Notes under the pieces: generated by a model
What the model saw: only the letters and a program-made list of their open reading frames with translations
The model's database searches: none
Told to the model about the DNA's origin: nothing
DNA from: an uncultured Erythrobacter sp.
Lineage (GTDB): Bacteria; Pseudomonadota; Alphaproteobacteria; Sphingomonadales; Sphingomonadaceae
DNA length: 64,000 nucleotides
Reading direction: 5' to 3'
Assembly (NCBI GenBank): GCA_947495695.1
Contig: CANLZP010000002.1
Coordinates: 723,255-787,254 of the forward strand
Position numbers and translations under genes: made by a program
Part shown: one piece after another, positions 52,863 to 63,226 of the stretch
How positions within the stretch are numbered: the stretch's first letter is position 1
How the letters are laid out: each line of letters begins with the position of its first letter

Positions 52863-55001
52863 TTACTCCGCAGCCTCGTCCAGCCCCTCGCCTGCAGGCG
52901 GCATATTGTGCCCGAGCAGCGTCAAAATATCGGCCGCGCATTCGATCACATTGGAACCGGGACCATAGATGCCCTGCACCCCTGCCTGACGCAGAAATTC
53001 GTAATCGGTCGCAGGGATAACCCCGCCGGCGGTCACTTTGATATCGGGCCGCCCGGCCTCTTTCAGCAAGGTGATGAGCTCGGGAATCAGCGTCTTGTGC
53101 CCCGCGGCGAGCGAGCTTGCGCCCACCACATCCACATCATTCGCTAGCGCCATATCGCGCGCTTCGGATGGGGTCTGGAACAGCGGGCCGGACACCACTT
53201 CAAAGCCCATATCGGAAAAGGCGCTGGCGATCACATTGGCGCCGCGATCGTGCCCATCCTGGCCCATTTTCGCGACCATGATGCGCGGTTTGCGGCCCAA
53301 TCGCCGCTCTACCGCATCCACCCCGTCGGTTACTTGCGCCCAGCGCTGATCAAATTCATAAGCGGTTTTGTAAACGCCGCTGACCGGTTTTGGTGTTGCA
53401 TCATGGCGGCCAAACACCTGCTCCATTGCCGATGAGATTTCACCCAAAGTCGCATCATGTCGCGCAGCTGCAACAGCCAGCTCCAGCACGTTACCGCCCG
53501 ACTTAGACCCTTCCGTCAACGCCTTCAGCGCCGCCTGACATGCAGCCTCATCCCGGCCGGCACGCACTTTCTCAAGACGTGCAATCTGGCCCTGACGTAC
53601 CTTGTGGTTATCAATGTCGAGCGTGTCGATCTGCGCTTCTTCTTCCAGGCGGTATTTATTGACGCCCACCACCACGGTCTCGCCTTTATCGACGTTGGTC
53701 TGCTTTTGTGCAGCCGCGGTCTCGATGGCGGCCTTGGGCGCGCCGGTCGCAACATAGGCGGTCATACCGCCCGCTGCGTCCACCTCGGCTATCAGCTTTT
53801 CGGCCTCTTCCACCAGTTTGGCGGTCAGCGCCTCGATGTAATAGCTGCCACCCAGCGGATCGACGACATTGGTGATGCCGGTTTCTTCTTGCAGCACCAA
53901 TTGCGTGTTGCGCGCGATGCGGGCGGAAAAATCGGTTGGCAGGGCAATCGCCTCGTCCAGCGCATTGGTATGGAGCGATTGTGTGCCGCCCAATGTCGCG
54001 GCCATCGCCTCAACCGTGGTGCGGATCACATTGTTGTAGGGGTCTTGTTCCTGCAACGAAACACCCGACGTCTGGCAATGGGTGCGCAGCATTTTGGAGC
54101 GGTCTTTTTGAGCCCCCAGCCCGTCCATCACATTGTACCACAAGGTGCGCGCGGCTCGCAGTTTGGCGATCTCCATGAAGAAGTTCATGCCAATGCCGAA
54201 GAAGAACGAAAGCCGTCCGGCAAAGGCATCAATATCCAGGCCCGTTTCCATCGCGCGCTTGGCGTATTCCTTGCCATCGGCAATGGTGAAGGCCAGTTCC
54301 TGAACCGCCGTCGCCCCAGCCTCGTGCATGTGATAGCCGCTAATCGAAATGCTGTTGAATTTCGGCATGTTGGCGCTGGTATAGGCGATGATGTCCGACA
54401 CGATCCGCATCGAAGGCTCGGGCGGATAGATATAGGTGTTGCGCACCATAAATTCTTTGAGAATATCGTTCTGGATGGTGCCCGACAGCTTCTCTGCGGA
54501 CACGCCCTGACGTTCGCCCGCGACGATGTAGAACGCCAGCACGGGGATCACTGCGCCGTTCATCGTCATCGAAACGCTCATCGTGTCGAGCGGGATCTGA
54601 TCGAACAGGATTTCCATATCCGCCACGGTATCAATCGCGACGCCAGCCTTGCCGACATCGCCGGTGACCCGTTCGTGATCGCTGTCATAACCACGGTGGG
54701 TGGCCAGATCAAAGGCGACCGACAGTCCCTTTTGCCCGGCAGCCAGATTGCGGCGATAAAATGCGTTGGATTCCTCGGCGGTTGAGAAGCCGGCATATTG
54801 CCGGATGGTCCAAGGACGCCCGGCATACATGCTCGCCTTCACTCCGCGCGTAAAAGGCGCAAATCCGGGTAGGCCGGGATCATGGCTGTCGGCCTCGGTA
54901 TAGAGCGGCTTGATGTCAAAGCCCTCGGGCGTTTCCCAAGTGAGATCGCGGCCTTTGGACTCCTTGTCAGCCAGCGCCTTCCAGTCTTCAACATCAGCCA
55001 T
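52863..55001 (-). CDS. scpA: Methylmalonyl-CoA mutase, single-chain
   Basis: A 712-aa B12-dependent mutase converting (R)-methylmalonyl-CoA to succinyl-CoA. The N-terminal TIM barrel has [17 protein letters not shown] and the [14 protein letters not shown] stretch. The C-terminal cobalamin domain has DGHDRG (582-587, His584 as axial ligand) and [11 protein letters not shown]. It is a single chain like the E. coli enzyme, with no small-subunit gene. ATG at 55001 lies one base after the hydratase stop. No B12 riboswitch or MeaB chaperone gene is present. Confidence 0.96.
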   Translation of the reverse strand: MADVEDWKALADKESKGRDLTWETPEGFDIKPLYTEADSHDPGLPGFAPFTRGVKASMYAGRPWTIRQYAGFSTAEESNAFYRRNLAAGQKGLSVAFDLATHRGYDSDHERVTGDVGKAGVAIDTVADMEILFDQIPLDTMSVSMTMNGAVIPVLAFYIVAGERQGVSAEKLSGTIQNDILKEFMVRNTYIYPPEPSMRIVSDIIAYTSANMPKFNSISISGYHMHEAGATAVQELAFTIADGKEYAKRAMETGLDIDAFAGRLSFFFGIGMNFFMEIAKLRAARTLWYNVMDGLGAQKDRSKMLRTHCQTSGVSLQEQDPYNNVIRTTVEAMAATLGGTQSLHTNALDEAIALPTDFSARIARNTQLVLQEETGITNVVDPLGGSYYIEALTAKLVEEAEKLIAEVDAAGGMTAYVATGAPKAAIETAAAQKQTNVDKGETVVVGVNKYRLEEEAQIDTLDIDNHKVRQGQIARLEKVRAGRDEAACQAALKALTEGSKSGGNVLELAVAAARHDATLGEISSAMEQVFGRHDATPKPVSGVYKTAYEFDQRWAQVTDGVDAVERRLGRKPRIMVAKMGQDGHDRGANVIASAFSDMGFEVVSGPLFQTPSEARDMALANDVDVVGASSLAAGHKTLIPELITLLKEAGRPDIKVTAGGVIPATDYEFLRQAGVQGIYGPGSNVIECAADILTLLGHNMPPAGEGLDEAAE

Positions 55002-55002
55002 C

Positions 55003-55788
55003 TTAATTGCCCTTAAATTCTGCCTTACGCTTTTGCAGGAAGGCCATGCCGCCTTCCTTCGCGTCATTACTGTCACCGGCCAAACGCTGGGTCTCTGCCT
55101 CGCGCACAAACACCTGTTGCACCGATCCATCCAGCGCCAGATTGAGATTTTCTTTCATCAAGCGGATCGCCTGCGTCGGACCATTGGCCAGCTTTTCAGC
55201 CAAGGCATTGGCCTCGCCCATCAAATCATCAGCCTCAACCGCTTTATAGATCAAGCCCCAGTCCTCTGCTTGCTCGGCCCCGATTTTCTCGCCCAGCATC
55301 ATCATGCGGGTGGCGCGAGCGCGGCCAATGGCGCGGGCCAGCAACCAGGTTGACCCGCCATCCGGCACCAGGCCGATGTTGACGAAGGCTTGTAGGAAAT
55401 AGGCTTTCTTCGAGGCGATGGTGAAATCGGCTGCCAGTGCCAGACTGCAACCCACGCCTGCGGCCGGACCATTGACCGCACAAATCACGGGAACGGGCGC
55501 TCGCAATACTTGGCTGATGGCCGGGTTATAATGGTTCTGCAAAGCCTGATGACTACCGCCGTTGCCGGACAATGCCGATCCCTCGCCGCGCGCGGCCAAA
55601 TCGGCGCCGGAACAAAATCCCTTGCCCTCGCCCGTGATCAGCACCGCGCGAGCATCACCCAGATCATAAAACGCCTCGCCCAACTCGTCCGCCATCTGCG
55701 GCGGCATAGCGTTCAACCGGTCTGGGCGGTTCAGCGTGATGGTTTTCAGCGGGCCGTCATTTTCGACGCGGATCGTTTCGTAGGACAT
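55003..55788 (-). CDS. Enoyl-CoA hydratase/isomerase family protein
   Basis: A 261-aa crotonase-fold enzyme. [16 protein letters not shown] and [17 protein letters not shown] form the CoA oxyanion-hole motifs. It resembles PaaG-type isomerases as well as plain hydratases, so its substrate is open. Placed between the epimerase and mutase of propionate breakdown with 24-nt and 1-nt gaps, so co-expressed. ATG at 55788 follows AGAGAG. Confidence 0.9.
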   Translation of the reverse strand: MSYETIRVENDGPLKTITLNRPDRLNAMPPQMADELGEAFYDLGDARAVLITGEGKGFCSGADLAARGEGSALSGNGGSHQALQNHYNPAISQVLRAPVPVICAVNGPAAGVGCSLALAADFTIASKKAYFLQAFVNIGLVPDGGSTWLLARAIGRARATRMMMLGEKIGAEQAEDWGLIYKAVEADDLMGEANALAEKLANGPTQAIRLMKENLNLALDGSVQQVFVREAETQRLAGDSNDAKEGGMAFLQKRKAEFKGN

Positions 55789-55812
55789 GTATTCTCTCTT
55801 TCGATGAACCAA

Positions 55813-56274
55813 TCAATTGGACCAGTGGGCACCATCTTTTGGCGTTTCCATAATCTCGGTAAGCATGCCCTGCATGTCCTTGGGATGGACGAAAAAGATA
55901 GGGGTGCCGTGCGCGCCAATCCGTGTCGGCCCAAGGATACGCTTGCCCATGCTCTCAAATTCCTCGCGTGCCGTAGCGATATCCGGCACTTCATAGCACA
56001 CATGATGCTGCCCTCCGGCCGGGTTCTTGGCGAGGAAGCCATTGATCGGAGAATTTTCATCGAACGGCTCAATCAGCTCGATCTGTGTTCCGTTAAGCGC
56101 AGAACTTGCGCTCGAATCGGTGGGCGTATCGACGAAACAGACCTTCACGCCCTGTTCGGGCAGATCAAAAGGCTCTGTGATCGAGGTTGCGCCCATCACA
56201 TCGCGATAATGCGCGATGGAATCTGCAATTGAAGGCGTTGCAACGCCAATGTGGTTAAGTCTGCCGAGTTTCAT
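55813..56274 (-). CDS. mce: Methylmalonyl-CoA epimerase
   Basis: A 153-aa glyoxalase-fold enzyme interconverting the (S) and (R) forms of methylmalonyl-CoA. LNHIGVATPSI (His metal ligand), NGTQIELIEPF and GGQHHVCYEVPD are the family metal-site segments. Neighbours are PccB and the mutase that use its substrate and product. It overlaps the 69-aa gene by 4 nt. Confidence 0.95.
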   Translation of the reverse strand: MKLGRLNHIGVATPSIADSIAHYRDVMGATSITEPFDLPEQGVKVCFVDTPTDSSASSALNGTQIELIEPFDENSPINGFLAKNPAGGQHHVCYEVPDIATAREEFESMGKRILGPTRIGAHGTPIFFVHPKDMQGMLTEIMETPKDGAHWSN

Positions 56275-56480
56275 TTGATCATTCCAAAATACGAGAATGC
56301 AGCTTCAATCGCGTTACGTTTATCTGGTGGACAGGGATGAATCCTCTTAGTCCCCCTTCTGTTTGGTGCAGTTCTGTTGGAGAGCCCATACTGGTGTTTA
56401 AGATCAGCAATCCAGCAGGTCTTGGGGACGAACCCCGCCTTGGCCTTCACTCGGTCCTGAATCTCTTTGTATGTTGCCAT
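56271..56480 (-). CDS. 69-aa conserved protein (MATYKEIQ...TCWIA type)
   Basis: A small basic protein beginning MATYKEIQDRVKAKAGFVPKTCWIADLK and ending with HPCPPDKRNAIEAAF. I know this short family as conserved hypothetical proteins of many bacteria, without known function. The CWIA and RIHPCPP segments carry the invariant Cys. Sits between pccB (6-nt gap) and mce (4-nt overlap), so it is translated with the propionate genes. Confidence 0.85.
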   Translation of the reverse strand: MATYKEIQDRVKAKAGFVPKTCWIADLKHQYGLSNRTAPNRRGTKRIHPCPPDKRNAIEAAFSYFGMIK

Positions 56481-56486
56481 ATCACC

Positions 56487-58019
56487 TCACAACGGAATAT
56501 TGTCGTGCTTCTTCCACGGGTTCTCGAGGCTTTTGTTGCGCAGTTTGCGCAGGCCCGATGCTATCCGCTTGCGGGTTGAGTGCGGGTAGATCACCTCGTC
56601 AATATAGCCACGCTGCGCCGCCACAAATGGGTTCGCGAAGCGGTCTTCATATTCCTTGGTTTTCTCGGCGATCTTTTCCGCATCGCCGCGATCTTGCCGG
56701 AAGATGATCTCCACTGCGCCCTTCGCGCCCATCACCGCGATTTCCGCCGTTGGCCAGGCATAGTTCAAATCGCCGCGCAAATGCTTTGACGCCATGACGT
56801 CATACGCCCCGCCATAGGCCTTGCGGGTGATGATCGTGATTTTGGGCACGGTTGCCTCTGCATAGGCAAACAGCAGCTTTGCCCCGTGTTTGATGATGCC
56901 ATTATGCTCTTGCGCGGTTCCGGGCAGGAAGCCGGGCACATCAACCAGTGTGATGATCGGAATTTCAAACGCATCGCAGAACCGGACGAAACGCGCGGCT
57001 TTCTTCGATGAGTTGATGTCGAGCACGCCGGCGAGAACCATCGGCTGGTTGGCCACAACGCCCACGGTGCGCCCTTCCACGCGGCCAAAGCCGCACAGGA
57101 TATTGCCCGCATGGGCTGGCTGGACTTCAAAAAACTCACCCTCGTCCAGAACCTTCTGGATCACCTCATGCATATCATAGGGCTGATTGGCATTAGCCGG
57201 GATCAACGTGTCGAGGCTTTCTTCCATCCGATCCCAAGGATCGTTGGTAGGTCGTTCGGGCACTTCTTCACGGTTGGACAGCGGCAGATAGTCGAAGAAA
57301 TCGCGCGTCGCCATCAAGGCTTCGATGTCATTTTCAAACGCAATATCGGCTACGCTGGTCTTGGTGGTATGCGTAACCGCGCCGCCCAATTCCTCTTGTG
57401 TTACCTCTTCATTGGTGACCGTTTTGACCACATCGGGTCCGGTCACGAACATATATGAGCTGTCTTTGACCATGAAGATGAAGTCGGTCATGGCAGGCGA
57501 ATAAACCGCCCCACCCGCGCACGGCCCCATGATCAGGCTGATCTGCGGGACAACGCCGCTGGCCAGCACATTGCGCTGGAACACATCGGCATAGCCTCCC
57601 AGTGACGCCACGCCTTCCTGAATACGCGCGCCGCCGCTGTCATTCAGACCGATCACCGGAGCGCCATATTTCATCGCGCTTTCCATCACCTTGCAGATTT
57701 TCTCCGCATGGCGCTTGGACAGGCTGCCGCCAAACACGGTGAAGTCTTGACTGAACACAAACACCAGCCGGCCATTGATCGTGCCTGATCCGGTGACCAC
57801 GCCATCGCCGGGGATCTTCTGGTCTTCCATCCCGAAATCGGTGCAATCATGCTCGACATATGTGTCCAGCTCTTCAAAGCTGCCCTCGTCCAGCAGCACA
57901 TCCAGCCGCTCGCGCGCGGTCAGTTTGCCTTTGGCATGTTGCGCGTCGATACGCTTTTGACCGCCACCCATTTTGGCGGCTTCTCGGCGGCGTTCCATTT
58001 CGGCGATATTAGCGGACAT
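56487..58019 (-). CDS. pccB: Propionyl-CoA carboxylase beta
   Basis: A 510-aa carboxyltransferase. [23 protein letters not shown] and [23 protein letters not shown] mark the two crotonase-fold halves and the biotin and acyl-CoA oxyanion sites. It works with PccA on propionyl-CoA. It is the first gene of the cluster pccB-69aa-mce-hydratase-scpA-metY. The start at 58019 lies 70 nt from the SDR gene, which is the likely promoter gap. Confidence 0.96.
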   Translation of the reverse strand: MSANIAEMERRREAAKMGGGQKRIDAQHAKGKLTARERLDVLLDEGSFEELDTYVEHDCTDFGMEDQKIPGDGVVTGSGTINGRLVFVFSQDFTVFGGSLSKRHAEKICKVMESAMKYGAPVIGLNDSGGARIQEGVASLGGYADVFQRNVLASGVVPQISLIMGPCAGGAVYSPAMTDFIFMVKDSSYMFVTGPDVVKTVTNEEVTQEELGGAVTHTTKTSVADIAFENDIEALMATRDFFDYLPLSNREEVPERPTNDPWDRMEESLDTLIPANANQPYDMHEVIQKVLDEGEFFEVQPAHAGNILCGFGRVEGRTVGVVANQPMVLAGVLDINSSKKAARFVRFCDAFEIPIITLVDVPGFLPGTAQEHNGIIKHGAKLLFAYAEATVPKITIITRKAYGGAYDVMASKHLRGDLNYAWPTAEIAVMGAKGAVEIIFRQDRGDAEKIAEKTKEYEDRFANPFVAAQRGYIDEVIYPHSTRKRIASGLRKLRNKSLENPWKKHDNIPL

Positions 58020-58089
58020 TCAGCCTCCAACTTAAAAACAACTTTGCTTGCAAGGTGCCTAGACACCCATCTGCGCCAGCGTCAAATTA

Positions 58090-58812
58090 TCAAAAACGCA
58101 GTGATATGCTCTTGGCCAATGCCGGGGACAGGGACTCTGCAACGCGGAGCGCCTTTGTCATACCGATGTTCGCCTCGTCATGGTTCTTTTGGATCGCAAC
58201 AACGATTTGCCGGGCACATTCTTCGGGCGGCATCTTCTTCATCGGATTGCCATCATTCATCTGCGTATCAACCACGGGAGGCAGCGCCTCCGTCACGTGA
58301 ATATTGGTGTCCTTCAGCTGCTCTCGCAGGCTCAGTGTGTAAAAGCGCAATCCCGATTTTGTCGCGCAATAAACAGGCGTGCGCGCCGCCGGAGCAATCG
58401 CCAGCCCCGATGTGACATTGACGATGCTGGCTTCTGGCCGCGCCTTCAGATGCTCCATCAGACCCGCAATCAAGCGGATCGGAGCGTTCAAATTGGCGTA
58501 AATGCAATCATCGGCGGCGTCTGAATCGGGCGTTTCCTTGCGAAAGTCATGATCGACCAATTGTCCGGCATTGTTGATCAATATTTCGAGTTCTCGCCCG
58601 CCCCACTCGTCCAGCAAAGCATCAACGCCCGCCGCATTAGACAAATCGGCGGAGATGACTTCAAAGCCAGCGTCCGACATTGCTTTCAGGCGGTCGGGAT
58701 TGCGGCCAGTGAGCACGACTTTCGCGCCCAGCGCCTTCAATTGCAGCGCCATCTCGCGGCCTATACCGGCGTTGCCGCCGGTCAGCAGAACTGTTTTTCC
58801 CGAAATATCCAT
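58090..58812 (-). CDS. Short-chain dehydrogenase (DltE-like)
   Basis: A 240-aa classical SDR: TGGNAGIG nucleotide-binding loop (11-18), LINNAGQL, catalytic Ser in VNVTSGLA and YCATKSG (Tyr, Lys). It resembles DltE-type oxidoreductases, whose substrates are poorly known. Its start overlaps the stop of the next SDR by one base, so the two are co-expressed. Confidence 0.88.
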   Translation of the reverse strand: MDISGKTVLLTGGNAGIGREMALQLKALGAKVVLTGRNPDRLKAMSDAGFEVISADLSNAAGVDALLDEWGGRELEILINNAGQLVDHDFRKETPDSDAADDCIYANLNAPIRLIAGLMEHLKARPEASIVNVTSGLAIAPAARTPVYCATKSGLRFYTLSLREQLKDTNIHVTEALPPVVDTQMNDGNPMKKMPPEECARQIVVAIQKNHDEANIGMTKALRVAESLSPALAKSISLRF

Positions 58813-59852
58813 CAGCTTTCGATTATCCCATGTTCAGCAAGGCTGCGCGCTGTGTCTTCCAGCGATTGCTCTGCAGTGATGTATGTTAGACCCAGCGTTT
58901 GAGCGGTGTGCGTGCCATCAACATCGCGCGTTCGGCCCAGCTCACTTTTCATCGTGTTCATTTCTGCCACGAAAGGCGCGAGCAGCTTAACCAGAAAATT
59001 GGGCATGCGTTTCGTCGGAGCTTTTCCGGCGAGTTCTGGGACCAAAGTGCACAAGGCTTGCGACATCTCTCTCAACCATAGGAACTTTGCCTGCATCGGA
59101 AAGCGCCCATCGCGCACTGTTTCGGCAGGAGCCATCAATGCCGCCACATGGGCCTTGGCAACGTCGCGCACGTCGATCACGCCGATGCCCATGTTGGGAG
59201 TCATCGGAATGGAACCGTCGAGCAGTTTCTTCACAATCTCGATCGAGGTCGAAAGATCGTCATTCACAACTGGTCCAAATACCGCGACAGGATTGATCGA
59301 GCAGAAAACCATGCTTGGCGCATTCGCTGCGGCCCAATCGCGAGCCACGCGCTCTGCAATTGTCTTGGATTTTGCATAGGGTGCGACCGAGGGATGGTCG
59401 ACGGGCGTCCAATCATCCTTGGTGAACTGTTCTTTTCCGTCTTGATCGCCATAAGCAATCGCAGCTGCGGAACTGGTCAAGACAAAACGGTCTATTCCCG
59501 CAGCATGGGCAAATTTGATCGCGCGCAAAGCGCCCTCTCGCGCAGGTACGATCAAATCATCTTCATTCTTTGGTACAGCCAATGGAAATGGAGAGGCGAC
59601 ATGGGCCACGGCATCGCAACCTGCGTTGGCTTCCGCCCAACCAGCGTCATTTTCCAGATCGGCCTGAAACACTTTCAACCGCCCATCACTGTTATCGGCA
59701 CCGGCATCGGGCCATCGGGCACGCAGGCGCGGTTCGCTTTTGCTGGTATTGCGAACAGTGGTGTGAACCGTCTTGCCAGCCGCCAACAGCTGATCAATCA
59801 GCTCGCCTCCGATGTAGCCTGTGCCGCCTGTGACCAGAATAGTTCCCGCCAT
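58812..59852 (-). CDS. Extended SDR aldehyde reductase / NAD-epimerase
   Basis: A 346-aa extended SDR with TGGTGYIGGELI (9-20), VAHVASPFPL and YAKSKTIAE (YxxxK). The family includes dihydroflavonol reductase and methylglyoxal reductase, and the sequence does not choose between them. Coupled to the following DltE-like SDR by a shared base. Likely NADPH-dependent carbonyl reduction. Confidence 0.85.
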   Translation of the reverse strand: MAGTILVTGGTGYIGGELIDQLLAAGKTVHTTVRNTSKSEPRLRARWPDAGADNSDGRLKVFQADLENDAGWAEANAGCDAVAHVASPFPLAVPKNEDDLIVPAREGALRAIKFAHAAGIDRFVLTSSAAAIAYGDQDGKEQFTKDDWTPVDHPSVAPYAKSKTIAERVARDWAAANAPSMVFCSINPVAVFGPVVNDDLSTSIEIVKKLLDGSIPMTPNMGIGVIDVRDVAKAHVAALMAPAETVRDGRFPMQAKFLWLREMSQALCTLVPELAGKAPTKRMPNFLVKLLAPFVAEMNTMKSELGRTRDVDGTHTAQTLGLTYITAEQSLEDTARSLAEHGIIES

Positions 59853-59908
59853 TTGATGTCCCCTTGTTTGAGGGCACTTAGCTAGCGTGAACGATTGCGA
59901 ACCACAAA

Positions 59909-61261
59909 CTACTTAAACAGGACAAGTTCTTCCGCCATGGTCGGGTGGATGGCCGTGGTCGCATCGAAATCGGCTTTGGTCAGGCCTGCTTTCACGGCGA
60001 TTGCGGCGGCCTGCATGATCTCGGGCGCTTCGGCTCCGATCATATGGATACCAACAATCTGGTCTGTCGCCGCATTAACGATCATCTTGTAAAGGCTGCG
60101 CTCGTTGCGGCCAGCGACCACATTTTTCATTGAGCGAAAATCTGACTGGTAAACCCGGATATTGCCGATCTTGTTGCGGGCCTCACCCTCGGTCATCCCC
60201 ACGGCGGCAATCGGTGGGTGGCTGAATACGGCACTGGGGATACAGGAATGGTCAACAGCGCGCGGCTCTCCTTCGCCAAATACAGTGTCAGAAAATGCCT
60301 GCCCCTCTCGGATGGCTACCGGAGTAAGTTGAACCCGATCAGTCACGTCGCCAACAGCATAGACATAATCGACATTGGTCTGGCTAAATTGATCGACCTT
60401 GATCTCGCCCTTGTCGCCCAATTCTACGCCGATAGTCTCAAGGCCCAGACCTTGGGTATTCGGCGAGCGTCCGGTCGCAAACATGACCAGGTCAACGTCC
60501 ATGTCATCCGCACCGTTCAACTCGACGTGGAAGGACCCATCATCGTTCTTGGTGATTTGCTTGAAAGTTGTGTTGAAGTGGAAATTGACCCCCTTCATCA
60601 AGGATATCTGCAGCAAACGATCGCGCAGGCTCTCGTCATAGCCGCGCAGCAATTGATCGCCACGATTGACCAGACAGACCTTGCTTCCAAACTCGTTGAA
60701 AATGCCGGCAAATTCATTGGCGATATAACCGCCGCCCGCGATCATTACTCGCTTGGGCAAGGCGTCCAGATGGAATGCCTCGTTCGAGGTGATAGCGTGC
60801 TCTGCGCCGGGAAAATCCAGCAATGTCGGACGAGCGCCAGTGGCCACTAGAATGTATTTGGCTGTTACCACTTTGCCGCTGGCAAGAGTGATTTCATGGT
60901 CGCCGGTAATCTGGGCGCGCTCGCGGTAAATCTCGACATTGTGATTGGCCAAGGTTTCACCATAGAGGCCCTCGAGCCGATCAATATCGGTCTGCACATT
61001 ATCGCGCAGTTTGACCCAATCGAAGCTCTTGCCCTCGATCGTCCAGCCAAAATTTTGCGCATCTTCTAGATCTTCGGCGAAATGCGCGCCGTAGACGAGC
61101 ATCTTCTTGGGCACACATCCGCGAATGACACAGGTTCCGCCAACGCGGTATTCTTCTGCCACGGCAACCTTCGCGCCATGGGCAGAGGCGACCCTGCTGG
61201 CGCGAACGCCGCCTGATCCTGCACCGATGGTGAAGAGGTCATAATCGTAAGTGTCGGCCAT
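59909..61261 (-). CDS. gor: Glutathione-disulfide reductase
   Basis: A 450-aa FAD enzyme. FAD loop GAGSGGVRASRVAS, redox pair GGTCVIRGCVPKK (Cys44, Cys49), the NADPH domain GGGYIANEFAG, and the interface His-Glu region TTAIHPTMAEELV. ATG at 61261 is chosen because AGGAG is 7 nt upstream; the ATG two codons earlier is too close to it. Keeps glutathione reduced with NADPH. Confidence 0.95.
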   Translation of the reverse strand: MADTYDYDLFTIGAGSGGVRASRVASAHGAKVAVAEEYRVGGTCVIRGCVPKKMLVYGAHFAEDLEDAQNFGWTIEGKSFDWVKLRDNVQTDIDRLEGLYGETLANHNVEIYRERAQITGDHEITLASGKVVTAKYILVATGARPTLLDFPGAEHAITSNEAFHLDALPKRVMIAGGGYIANEFAGIFNEFGSKVCLVNRGDQLLRGYDESLRDRLLQISLMKGVNFHFNTTFKQITKNDDGSFHVELNGADDMDVDLVMFATGRSPNTQGLGLETIGVELGDKGEIKVDQFSQTNVDYVYAVGDVTDRVQLTPVAIREGQAFSDTVFGEGEPRAVDHSCIPSAVFSHPPIAAVGMTEGEARNKIGNIRVYQSDFRSMKNVVAGRNERSLYKMIVNAATDQIVGIHMIGAEAPEIMQAAAIAVKAGLTKADFDATTAIHPTMAEELVLFK

Positions 61262-61379
61262 CGGCATGCTCCTGTTTCAGCAGCGCGATATGGCCATCAC
61301 TCACGCAAAAGCCAAGCGCGCTGCTGTTTCTAAGTGCACAATTCGCCGATTTGTGCGGATTGGTTACCCGCCAGCGATG

Positions 61380-62891
61380 TTAGCCGCTGGCGCGGTTACC
61401 GCCCGGCTTGCCGCCGCGACTGTTGAACCGCCGACGGTTGCCGCCGCCCGGTTTACCGCGACCGCCCTGTTGGCCCTGACCGCCCGGCCCACTGGGCCGT
61501 CCGCCGGAGCGGTTTTCTGAGCGTTCACCCGATTGTCCATCGTGATTTGGTTTGCCAGCACGGTTTGGCTTTCCGGCACGGTTGGGATGCTTGTTCTTGG
61601 GCTTGCGCGCCTCACCCTGATCCTGCCCACCTGCATTGGCACCACCACGGCCACGACCAGCGCCAAATGGCTTTGGCTTGACCCGTTGACGCTGCTGCTT
61701 GGGGGCTGGCTTTGTAGGCCCAACACCTTCGACTACGGCACGGAAATTCTCGGGCAAAGGCAGACGCTCAAACTCGGCATCGGTTAGTTTGCGAATATCT
61801 TTCAGATAAGCGCGCTCGTCCTCGGCGCAAAATGCGATCGCAATGCCATCTGCTCCGGCACGCGCGGTGCGTCCGATACGGTGGACATATTGCTCTGGCA
61901 CATTGGGCAGTTCGTAATTGATAACATGGCTTACGCCGGGAATATCGATCCCGCGTGCGGCCACATCGGTGGCAACCAGAACGGGGGTCTTAGCCTTTTT
62001 GAACTCGCTCAGGGCGCGCTCACGCTGGGGCTGGGATTTGTTGCCGTGAATGGCATTGGCCTGCACCCCGATCTGGGCAAGCTTCTTTACCACACGGTCC
62101 GCACCATGTTTGGTCCGAGTGAACACCAGCACACGCTCCAGCTTACCTGGAATGTCGTGCTGACCCTTCAGGATCATCCCGAGCAAGGTCTGCTTTTCGT
62201 CCTGCTGAACCATCAACAGATATTGCTCGATCCGTTCGGCCGTTGTGGCCGCCGGAGTAACCGATACTTGCACCGGATTGCGGCAATATTTGTTGACCAA
62301 TTCCTTGATCTGCTTGGGCATGGTTGCGCTGAAAAACAGCGTCTGACGCTCGGCCGGGACCAAATCGTTGATCTTGCGCAGGGCATGGATGAAGCCCAGG
62401 TCCAGCATCTGATCGGCCTCGTCCAGAACCAGCACTTCGACCCCGGAAAGGTTGAAGGCCTTCTGGTCGACCAGATCAAGCAAACGGCCCGGTGTTGCGA
62501 CCAGAATATCGGTGCCACGGTGCAGTTTGTTGCGGTCTTTATTGACGCTGGTTCCACCTACAATGGACTGAACCTTCAGCCCTGCCAAAGCGCCATATTC
62601 CTTGGCGTTGGCGGCAATTTGTCCGGCCAGTTCGCGGGTTGGCGCCAGCACCAGCATGCGGCATGATTTGAACGGCGTTTGCCGATCTGCTTCGCGCAGT
62701 CGATCAATGCTGGGAAGCATGAACGCGGCCGTTTTACCGGTCCCGGTTTGAGCGATCCCCAACAGATCGCGGCCCTTCAATACAGCCGGAATGGCCTGCT
62801 CTTGAATGGGAGTAGGTTCGCTATAACCCTTCAGATCCAAGGCCTGAAGAACGGGTTGTGAAAGACCAAGTTGGTCAAAAGTCGTAGTCAT
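61380..62891 (-). CDS. rhlE: DEAD-box RNA helicase, RhlE type
   Basis: A 503-aa SF2 helicase. Q motif region PTPIQEQAIP, Walker A AQTGTGKT (47-54), DEAD (VLDEADQMLD), SAT (FFSATMP) and HRIGRTARAG. A basic, Gly/Arg/Asn-rich tail of about 110 residues follows, which usually binds RNA. It remodels RNA in ribosome assembly or decay, commonly at low temperature. ATG at 62891. Confidence 0.93.
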   Translation of the reverse strand: MTTTFDQLGLSQPVLQALDLKGYSEPTPIQEQAIPAVLKGRDLLGIAQTGTGKTAAFMLPSIDRLREADRQTPFKSCRMLVLAPTRELAGQIAANAKEYGALAGLKVQSIVGGTSVNKDRNKLHRGTDILVATPGRLLDLVDQKAFNLSGVEVLVLDEADQMLDLGFIHALRKINDLVPAERQTLFFSATMPKQIKELVNKYCRNPVQVSVTPAATTAERIEQYLLMVQQDEKQTLLGMILKGQHDIPGKLERVLVFTRTKHGADRVVKKLAQIGVQANAIHGNKSQPQRERALSEFKKAKTPVLVATDVAARGIDIPGVSHVINYELPNVPEQYVHRIGRTARAGADGIAIAFCAEDERAYLKDIRKLTDAEFERLPLPENFRAVVEGVGPTKPAPKQQRQRVKPKPFGAGRGRGGANAGGQDQGEARKPKNKHPNRAGKPNRAGKPNHDGQSGERSENRSGGRPSGPGGQGQQGGRGKPGGGNRRRFNSRGGKPGGNRASG

Positions 62892-63226
62892 TATGAAGTG
62901 TTAAACTCGCATTATATGCGGTGCGCTGACGCAGTCCAGACGGACTCGTCGCGCATTCGCGGGGTTAAATAACCGCCCGCGTGAAAAGGGAAGTTTGAAA
63001 AATTAGAACCGAAGCTGCGGCCGGGGCTGGTAGAATTTTTACTACCGCCAGTTCACGCTGCCAGGCGCCTCGATGTCATGCAGATGGGTGACAAACCCCG
63101 TAAAGTCAAGGATTTTGTGCAATGCAACAAATTCTGTGCACGTCTTTGCACGCACTGCGCACAGCAAAAGGGGCAGACATCATTGCGATGCCCGCCCCTT
63201 TCCATTCTAGCTATGAATCAACCAGA
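62892..63226. other. 335-bp intergenic gap
   Basis: Upstream region of the helicase and downstream region of the adhesin. It holds the adhesin terminator (63166-63201) and otherwise short C/G-rich and GCACGT/TGCGC repeats without a clear gene. A cold-shock-type leader for the helicase is possible but not shown. Confidence 0.6.
63166..63201 (-). terminator. Terminator after the YadA-like adhesin
   Basis: On the minus strand AAAGGGGC and GCCCCTTT form an 8-bp perfect stem with extra inner GGGCA/TGTCT pairing, and end in TTTT. It begins 25 nt after the adhesin stop. Confidence 0.8.

Noticed and set aside
53457..54785. 442-aa plus-strand open frame inside methylmalonyl-CoA mutase
   Set aside because: Antisense shadow caused by codon bias of the mutase gene; composition does not look like a protein.
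55002..55100. Cobalamin riboswitch for methylmalonyl-CoA mutase
   Set aside because: The mutase starts one base after the hydratase stop, leaving no leader; no B12-box sequence seen.
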